Shown: positions 6,236 through 10,573 of the stretch, in pieces
How positions within the stretch are numbered: the first letter of the stretch is position 1
Layout: every line of letters starts with the position of its first letter
Assembly: GCA_002427015.1 (NCBI GenBank)
Contig: DIPE01000109.1
Span: forward strand, 1 to 10,573
Direction of reading: 5' to 3'
Length of the DNA stretch: 10,573 nt
Source of the DNA: Firmicutes bacterium UBA5496
GTDB taxonomy: Bacteria; Bacillota; Proteinivoracia; UBA4975
Program-made: the position numbers and the translations under genes
Notes under the pieces: generated by a model
The model's database searches: none
Told to the model about the DNA's origin: nothing
Seen by the model: the letters and a program-made list of their open reading frames with translations, nothing else

Positions 6236-6628
6236 ATGGAGAAAATGCTGGTTTGCATCCAGTGTCCCCAGGGCTGCAAGCTTGTGGTGAGCTACAGCGG
6301 GGAGCAAGTTACAGTCACCGGCAATAAATGTCCCCGGGGGGCGGGCTATGCCAAACAGGAGCTGATTAACCCCTGCCGAACCCTGACCACAACCGTCAAA
6401 ACTGCCTTTGTGGATTTTCCCTTGCTGCCGGTGCGCACTTTGGGTGAAATCCCTTTGAAAAAAGTCTTTGGGGCCATGGGCGAAATCAGCCGGCTGCTGG
6501 TAAAAAAGCGCCTCCGTCCCGGAGACCTGGTCCTGGAAAATCTGTCTGGCACCCATGTGCCTTTGATTGCCACCGATGATATGACAATGGGAGAACAAAA
6601 TGTTAAGGGGAGTGAGATTTGTGGCTGA
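6236..6628 (+). CDS. DUF1667 Cys-rich small protein, probable Fe-S component
   Basis: This small protein (130 aa) belongs to the DUF1667 family, regularly encoded after GlpA-like and FAD/NAD oxidoreductase genes. Its role is presumed to be electron transfer or assembly within that complex. The N terminus has Cys7-x2-Cys10-x3-Cys14, then Cys32 in NKCPRGAGYA. This matches the four-Cys spacing of [4Fe-4S] sites at the N terminus of molybdopterin oxidoreductases. Cys47 is an additional cysteine. The middle, CRTLTTTVKT (47-56), and VPLIATDDM near residues 108-116 are the other recognisable parts. The start ATG has AAGGGGG (6221-6227) 8 nt upstream. Its end overlaps the preferred start of the next gene by 8 nt, indicating translational coupling. 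Cluster type and function are inferred from the Cys pattern and gene neighbourhood only. Confidence 0.85.
   Translation: MEKMLVCIQCPQGCKLVVSYSGEQVTVTGNKCPRGAGYAKQELINPCRTLTTTVKTAFVDFPLLPVRTLGEIPLKKVFGAMGEISRLLVKKRLRPGDLVLENLSGTHVPLIATDDMTMGEQNVKGSEICG
6607..6612 (+). promoter_or_regulatory. Ribosome binding site that favours the GTG start of the FAD-linked oxidase
   Basis: GGGGAG (6607-6612) ends 8 nt before the GTG at 6621. The ATG at 6600 lies ahead of this site and has no comparable purine run, and the ATG at 6630 is too far from it. The site is inside the DUF1667 coding sequence. Confidence 0.6.
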
Positions 6629-8333
6629 GATGGAATTCTATCCTGATTGGTATGAAAAAGTTCCGCCGGCAAAATCCTACAGGTCAATATTCAAGTGGGG
6701 GTATCCTGATGTTTTCAAACACCCCAACAAGCGGCTCTATGCCATGATGAAAGAAGCTTTTGCCATGACCGACGCCGACTTTGCCGAAAAAATGAATTTG
6801 GGAGAAGAAGAGGTGGAGTTCCACATCCCCTCTCGTCTGACCGAAGCTCAGCTGGACGAACTCCGGGCAATTGTAGGCCCGGAAAATGTCCACACCGATG
6901 ATTACAATCGCCTGCGGGTGGCCTACGGCAAGATGATGTTCGACCTCATCCGCCTGCGGGAAAAGATCATCGAGAATCTGCCCGATGCCGTGGTCAGCCC
7001 CCGGGATAAAGAAGATATCCGGGCCTTGGTCCGCTGGTGCCACGAGAACCGCGTGCCGGTGACACCCTACGGGGGCGGCTCCTCGGTTATGCGTGGCCCC
7101 GAGTGCCCCCATGGGGGCATCTCCCTGGATATGCGAGTGCATATGAACAAGATCATCAAGCTCAACACCATCAACCAGACCGTCACTGTTCAGCCTGGCA
7201 TCATGGGCAGGGATTATGAGGCTGCTCTCAACAACGCCCCGGAAGTTTTTAAAACGGAAGAACGCTATACCGGCGGCCACTTGCCTCAATCCTTCGACTC
7301 CTCCTGTGTAGGGGGCTGGATTGTCACCCGGGGAGCGGGCCAGAACTCTACCTATTACGGGAAGATCGAGAACTTGGTCATCAGTCAGGAATATGTGACC
7401 CCTATAGGGGATATTGTCACCAAGGAGTACCCTGCAGAAGCCATTGGCCCCGACATCGACCAATTGATGATGGGCTCCGAAGGAACCTTTGGCATTCTCG
7501 TGGAGGCCACCCTCAAGATCTTTAAATACCGGCCGGAAAATACCCGCCGCTTCAGTTATATCTTCCGGGATTATGCCAGCGGCCTGGATGCTGTGCGCGA
7601 AATATCCCAGGGGGAATTTGGCATGCCTTCGGTATTCCGCCTCTCGGACCCGGAAGAAACTGAAGTGGGCATGCGCCTGTATGGGGTGGAGGGGACAGTC
7701 ATCGATAAGCTCTTAAAGGCCAGAGGCTATATGCCCAATGAGCGCTGCCTGCTCCTGGGCACCGCCGACGGGGACAAGGGCTTCACCCGCCTGGTGCAGC
7801 GCAAAATCCGCGGGATAGCGAAAAAACACGGGGCCATGTCCGCCACCGGGTATGTGACCAGGCGCTGGGAACATGGCCGCTTTATGGATCCTTACTTGCG
7901 GGAAGATCTTCAGGACTATGGCATCATCATCGATACCCTGGAATGCGCTGTGCCCTGGGACCGGCTGGAGGAAGTTTGGGCCAATACTCGGGCCTTCTGC
8001 AAATCCCGGCCCCATACAATCTGCATGTCTCACTCTTCCCATTTTTACCCCCAGGGAACCAATCTCTACTTTATCTTTATCGCCAAGATGGACGGAGAGG
8101 AGTATCTGGAATACCAGCCTAGGATCATCGACCATATCTGCAAAAGTGGGGCGGCACTCAGCCACCATCACGGCATCGGCCGCATGCTGGCTCCCTGGTA
8201 TGAAGAGTCTCTGGGCAAGAATCAGCTCAATTTGCTGCGGGCAATCAAGGCCTATCTGGATCCCAATAACATCCTCAACCCCGGCGGCACTCTCGCCTTG
8301 GACCTGCCCCCGGAAGAAAAGCGGCAAGTATAA
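6621..8333 (+). CDS. FAD-binding oxidoreductase resembling alkyldihydroxyacetonephosphate synthase
   Basis: This is a FAD-linked oxidase of the vanillyl-alcohol-oxidase fold (FAD_binding_4 plus FAD-oxidase C-terminal domain). Residue details look closer to alkyl-DHAP synthase (AGPS) than to D-lactate or glycolate oxidases. From the GTG at 6621 it is 570 aa. The N-terminal FKWGYPDVFK (24-33) matches the WGY motif of AGPS. The FAD loop PYGGGSSV is at 149-156, GGHLPQSFDSSCVGGWIVTRGAGQ at 218-241, and IGPDIDQLMMGSEGTFGI at 275-292. A conserved-type Arg is in SVFRLSDPEE (337-346). The C-terminal SHHHGIGR triple histidine is at 514-521, followed by YLDPNNILNPGG (545-556). AGPS swaps the acyl group of acyl-DHAP for an alcohol, whereas relatives oxidise 2-hydroxy acids. 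Its place as fourth gene, coupled to DUF1667, implies work with the same metabolites. The exact reaction is unresolved. Confidence 0.82.
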   Translation: MAEMEFYPDWYEKVPPAKSYRSIFKWGYPDVFKHPNKRLYAMMKEAFAMTDADFAEKMNLGEEEVEFHIPSRLTEAQLDELRAIVGPENVHTDDYNRLRVAYGKMMFDLIRLREKIIENLPDAVVSPRDKEDIRALVRWCHENRVPVTPYGGGSSVMRGPECPHGGISLDMRVHMNKIIKLNTINQTVTVQPGIMGRDYEAALNNAPEVFKTEERYTGGHLPQSFDSSCVGGWIVTRGAGQNSTYYGKIENLVISQEYVTPIGDIVTKEYPAEAIGPDIDQLMMGSEGTFGILVEATLKIFKYRPENTRRFSYIFRDYASGLDAVREISQGEFGMPSVFRLSDPEETEVGMRLYGVEGTVIDKLLKARGYMPNERCLLLGTADGDKGFTRLVQRKIRGIAKKHGAMSATGYVTRRWEHGRFMDPYLREDLQDYGIIIDTLECAVPWDRLEEVWANTRAFCKSRPHTICMSHSSHFYPQGTNLYFIFIAKMDGEEYLEYQPRIIDHICKSGAALSHHHGIGRMLAPWYEESLGKNQLNLLRAIKAYLDPNNILNPGGTLALDLPPEEKRQV

Positions 8334-8343
8334 TTAATTGCCT

Positions 8344-8372
8344 ATCCCCTGTCTCTTTAGCAGGGGATTTTT
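8344..8372 (+). terminator. Rho-independent terminator of the FAD operon
   Basis: An 8-bp stem, ATCCCCTG (8344-8351) and CAGGGGAT (8361-8368), has a 9-nt loop and runs into a T-tract (8368-8372). It lies 11 nt after the stop codon of the last operon gene and separates the operon from the ABC transporter gene. Confidence 0.85.
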
Positions 8373-8454
8373 GCTGCCCTAAAAGGCCGCTGCATATTCG
8401 GCTGGCCCCGGTGGCAGGATATTTAGAGCTGACTAGCTATGGAAGGAGCTCAGG

Positions 8455-10573
8455 ATGTTACAGGTAAAACAGATTACAAAGACTTATACCACCGGCGGCC
8501 GCACTCAGATTGCCCTGGACAATGTCAGCCTCAACTTCCGCAAAAGCGAATTTGTGGCAATCCTGGGGCACAGCGGCAGCGGCAAGACTACCTTCCTCAA
8601 TGTAGTAGGCGGCCTGGACAGATATGACAGCGGCGACCTTATCATCAACGGCCAGTCCACCAAAGATTTCAGCCAGAAAGAATGGGATGCCTACCGCAAC
8701 AACAGCGTAGGCTTTGTCTTTCAAAACTATAATTTAATTGGGCACCTGAACATCGCCGACAATGTTGAGTTGGGCATGACTTTGTCCGGGACTTCCAAAA
8801 GAGCAAAGGCCAAAAAAGCTCTGGATCTATTGGAAAAGGTGGGGCTTGAATCCCATACTCATAAGAGGCCCAGCCAGCTCAGCGGCGGCCAGATGCAGCG
8901 GGTGGCCATTGCCAGGGCTCTGGCCAATGATCCCGACATCATCTTGGCGGACGAGCCCACGGGCGCTTTGGACACTGAGACCAGCCGACAGATTCTCGAT
9001 TTGATTCGGGAAATCGCGGCAGACAAGCTGGTGATCATGGTCACCCACAACCGGGAGCTGGCCGAAACTTATGCCCGCCGCATTGTCCGCTTTCAGGACG
9101 GCCGCATCATTGACGACTCCAAGCCCCTTGCCCCTGAGGCCATTAATGAATGCTACAAATTAAAGAAGACCAGCATGAGTTTCTTTACGGCCCTGAAACT
9201 GTCCTTTATGAATATCATGACCAAGAAGTGGCGGACGGCTATTACCGCCCTGGCAGCCAGCATCGGCATTGTGGGAATTGGCCTGGTGCTGTCTTTATCC
9301 AATGGCTTTAGCAAGAAGGTGGATTATTTTGAGGCCAGCGCTCTATCCAATTACCCAATTACGATTAATGAAAGCAGCATTGACATGGATATGCTGCACC
9401 CTGCCCGCAAAGCCCAGACAGGCGAGAAATTCCAGGCGGAATCGGTTATCTTCCCTCTGCCCCAAAAACATAAAGCCACTGTCCACATCAACAATTTGTC
9501 CAGGGAATATGTCGCTTACCTGCAAGCCCTTGACCCGGCTTTGCTGGACGGCATCTCCTTCCGCCGCAATCTCAAGCTCAACATCCTTATCTCTGCAGGC
9601 GGCAAAGCCCGAGCCCTTGGCGAGGGCATTACCTTGGCTCCCTGGCCGGAAAAGCCCGGGGCCGGCGCCGCCGGCTTCCTGGACAAATACTATGACCTCC
9701 TTTGGGGGAGTTTCCCCTTGGATATGACCGGGCTGCTGCTGGTAATTGACGAGTACAATCAGCTGGATGCATCTGCTCTCCAGGCCCTGGGCTTTGACAG
9801 CCGGGAGAGCATAGACTTTGCAAATGTGGCGGGCAGCCAGCTTAAGCTGCTGCTCAATGACGACTATTATGTCAGGCAAGGAGATTATTTTGCAGTCAAC
9901 GGCCTGCCCACGGATTTGAGCAGCCTCTATGCCAGCGAAAAAGCCATCCTCCTGACCATTACCGGCATTGTCCGGGTCAAGGAAGAAGCAAAAATCTCAG
10001 GCCTGGACACCGGCATCCTCTATTCCGACGCCCTGGCCAGGTTTTTTATTGCCGCTGCCCGGGACTCGGAAATTGTGCGGGCCCAACAGCAAGCGGACTT
10101 CAACGTGCTTACGGGTGAACTCTTCAGTCCCCTGCCTGCCAATCCTATGGAGGCGATGATGGGCATAAAAGGCGAGCGCAAAGAAGATATGTTAAAGGCC
10201 CTGGGGGCAGTGGACACTCCCAGCGCTATTTCTCTGTACCCCGTGAATTTTGAGGCCAAGGAAAAGATTATTGCCTGCCTGGATGATTGGAACAACAAGC
10301 ACAAAAAAGCAGAGAGGGTAGTCTACACCGACCTGGCAAATATCATCACCAGCCTCTCCGGCAGCATCATGGCGGCCATCACCATCGTCCTGGTGGCCTT
10401 TGCTGCCATCTCTTTGGTGGTATCTATGATCATGATCGGCATTATCATCTACATTTCTGTGCTGGAGCGCACCCGGGAGATTGGCGTCCTCCGCGCCTTG
10501 GGAGCGAGGAAAAAAGACATCACCCGCGTCTTTAACGCCGAGAGTTTTATCATTGGAACCTGCGCCGGCGTGC
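8455..10573 (+). CDS. ABC transporter ATP-binding/FtsX-like permease fusion (MacB-type), 3' end cut by window
   Basis: This is an exporter or mechanotransmission-type ABC protein with ATPase and permease in one chain. The ATG at 8455 has AAGGAG (8443-8448) 6 nt upstream, and the frame stays open to the window edge, giving 706 residues so far. The ATPase has Walker A GHSGSGKT (38-45), Q-loop Gln90, signature LSGGQ (142-146), Walker B IILADE (162-167) and switch His198, so it should be active. A linker leads to a first membrane helix (about 261-282). An extracytoplasmic domain of about 350 residues (284-636) follows, then a second helix (about 637-665) and the FtsX-type sequence [20 protein letters not shown]. 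Two further helices are expected beyond the edge. The order ATPase, helix, large loop, three helices is that of MacB, but no MacA-like adaptor is seen. Relatives in Bacillota act in peptide/antibiotic resistance, lipoprotein release or cell-wall signalling; the substrate here is unknown. No convincing promoter was found in 8373-8454. Confidence 0.88.
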   Translation, partial: MLQVKQITKTYTTGGRTQIALDNVSLNFRKSEFVAILGHSGSGKTTFLNVVGGLDRYDSGDLIINGQSTKDFSQKEWDAYRNNSVGFVFQNYNLIGHLNIADNVELGMTLSGTSKRAKAKKALDLLEKVGLESHTHKRPSQLSGGQMQRVAIARALANDPDIILADEPTGALDTETSRQILDLIREIAADKLVIMVTHNRELAETYARRIVRFQDGRIIDDSKPLAPEAINECYKLKKTSMSFFTALKLSFMNIMTKKWRTAITALAASIGIVGIGLVLSLSNGFSKKVDYFEASALSNYPITINESSIDMDMLHPARKAQTGEKFQAESVIFPLPQKHKATVHINNLSREYVAYLQALDPALLDGISFRRNLKLNILISAGGKARALGEGITLAPWPEKPGAGAAGFLDKYYDLLWGSFPLDMTGLLLVIDEYNQLDASALQALGFDSRESIDFANVAGSQLKLLLNDDYYVRQGDYFAVNGLPTDLSSLYASEKAILLTITGIVRVKEEAKISGLDTGILYSDALARFFIAAARDSEIVRAQQQADFNVLTGELFSPLPANPMEAMMGIKGERKEDMLKALGAVDTPSAISLYPVNFEAKEKIIACLDDWNNKHKKAERVVYTDLANIITSLSGSIMAAITIVLVAFAAISLVVSMIMIGIIIYISVLERTREIGVLRALGARKKDITRVFNAESFIIGTCAGV

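Noticed and set aside
6684..7463. 259-codon minus-strand frame inside the FAD-linked oxidase gene
   Set aside because: It is antisense to motifs of a recognised enzyme and has no family resemblance. The same applies to the minus frames at 5151-5636, 6014-6598, 7713-8327 and 9343-9879.
8371..8398. Possible promoter for the ABC gene (TTGCTG, 17 nt, ATATTC)
   Set aside because: Both hexamers match the consensus poorly and the -35 overlaps the T-tract of the terminator. The region 8373-8454 otherwise shows nothing recognisable.
8439..8627. 62-codon plus-strand frame starting just before the ABC gene
   Set aside because: Its start overlaps the AAGGAG site of the ABC gene and it reads the ABC coding sequence out of frame. 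The ABC frame has Walker A and all other motifs.

Overview
The window looks like chromosomal DNA from an anaerobic member of the Bacillota (Clostridia or a related class) with moderately GC-rich genes. This is inferred from strong GGAGG-type ribosome binding sites, sigma-A-like promoters, U-tract terminators, an AgrD-type cyclic peptide precursor, and a glycerol-3-phosphate-dehydrogenase-like gene trio typical of Clostridia and Thermotogae. No RNA gene, transposase, phage gene or CRISPR array was seen.

Left part (1-3021). The window opens with a tiny gene (30-149) encoding a 39-residue AgrD-like autoinducer precursor; its processing and sensing partners would lie upstream, outside the window. 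A perfect hairpin with T-tracts on both sides (about 177-209) separates it from a convergent gene for a DUF4349 lipoprotein (277-1134, minus). A divergent AT-rich intergenic region (1135-1371) leads to an orphan PTS EIIC-type membrane protein (1372-2379, plus). That gene shares a 14-bp bidirectional terminator (2389-2427) with an unrecognised four-helix membrane protein (2452-3021, minus).

Central operon (3248-8333, plus). A well-formed promoter (TTGACA, 17 nt, TAAAAT at 3175-3203) lies between two different inverted repeats and drives four tightly packed genes. They are a GlpA-like FAD oxidoreductase with a BFD-type Cys domain and an extra N-terminal BON-like domain; a two-Rossmann FAD/NAD(P) oxidoreductase; a small DUF1667 Cys-rich protein; and a FAD-linked oxidase resembling alkyl-DHAP synthase. 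A rho-independent terminator follows at 8344-8372. The first three form the trio usually annotated as an anaerobic glycerol-3-phosphate dehydrogenase: substrate flavin, Fe-S relay, NAD(P)-linked flavin. The fourth gene suggests either a second oxidation step on a related hydroxy acid or triose, or use of DHAP in ether-lipid chemistry. No glycerol kinase or facilitator gene is present in the window.

Right end (8455 to the edge, plus). A MacB-type fusion of ABC ATPase and FtsX-like permease, with a large extracytoplasmic domain, is cut by the window end.

The items most worth follow-up are the unannotated-size agrD gene with its basic tail, the BON-like extension on the GlpA-like protein, the alkyl-DHAP-synthase-like gene inside a G3P-dehydrogenase-like operon, and the two palindromes around that operon's promoter.
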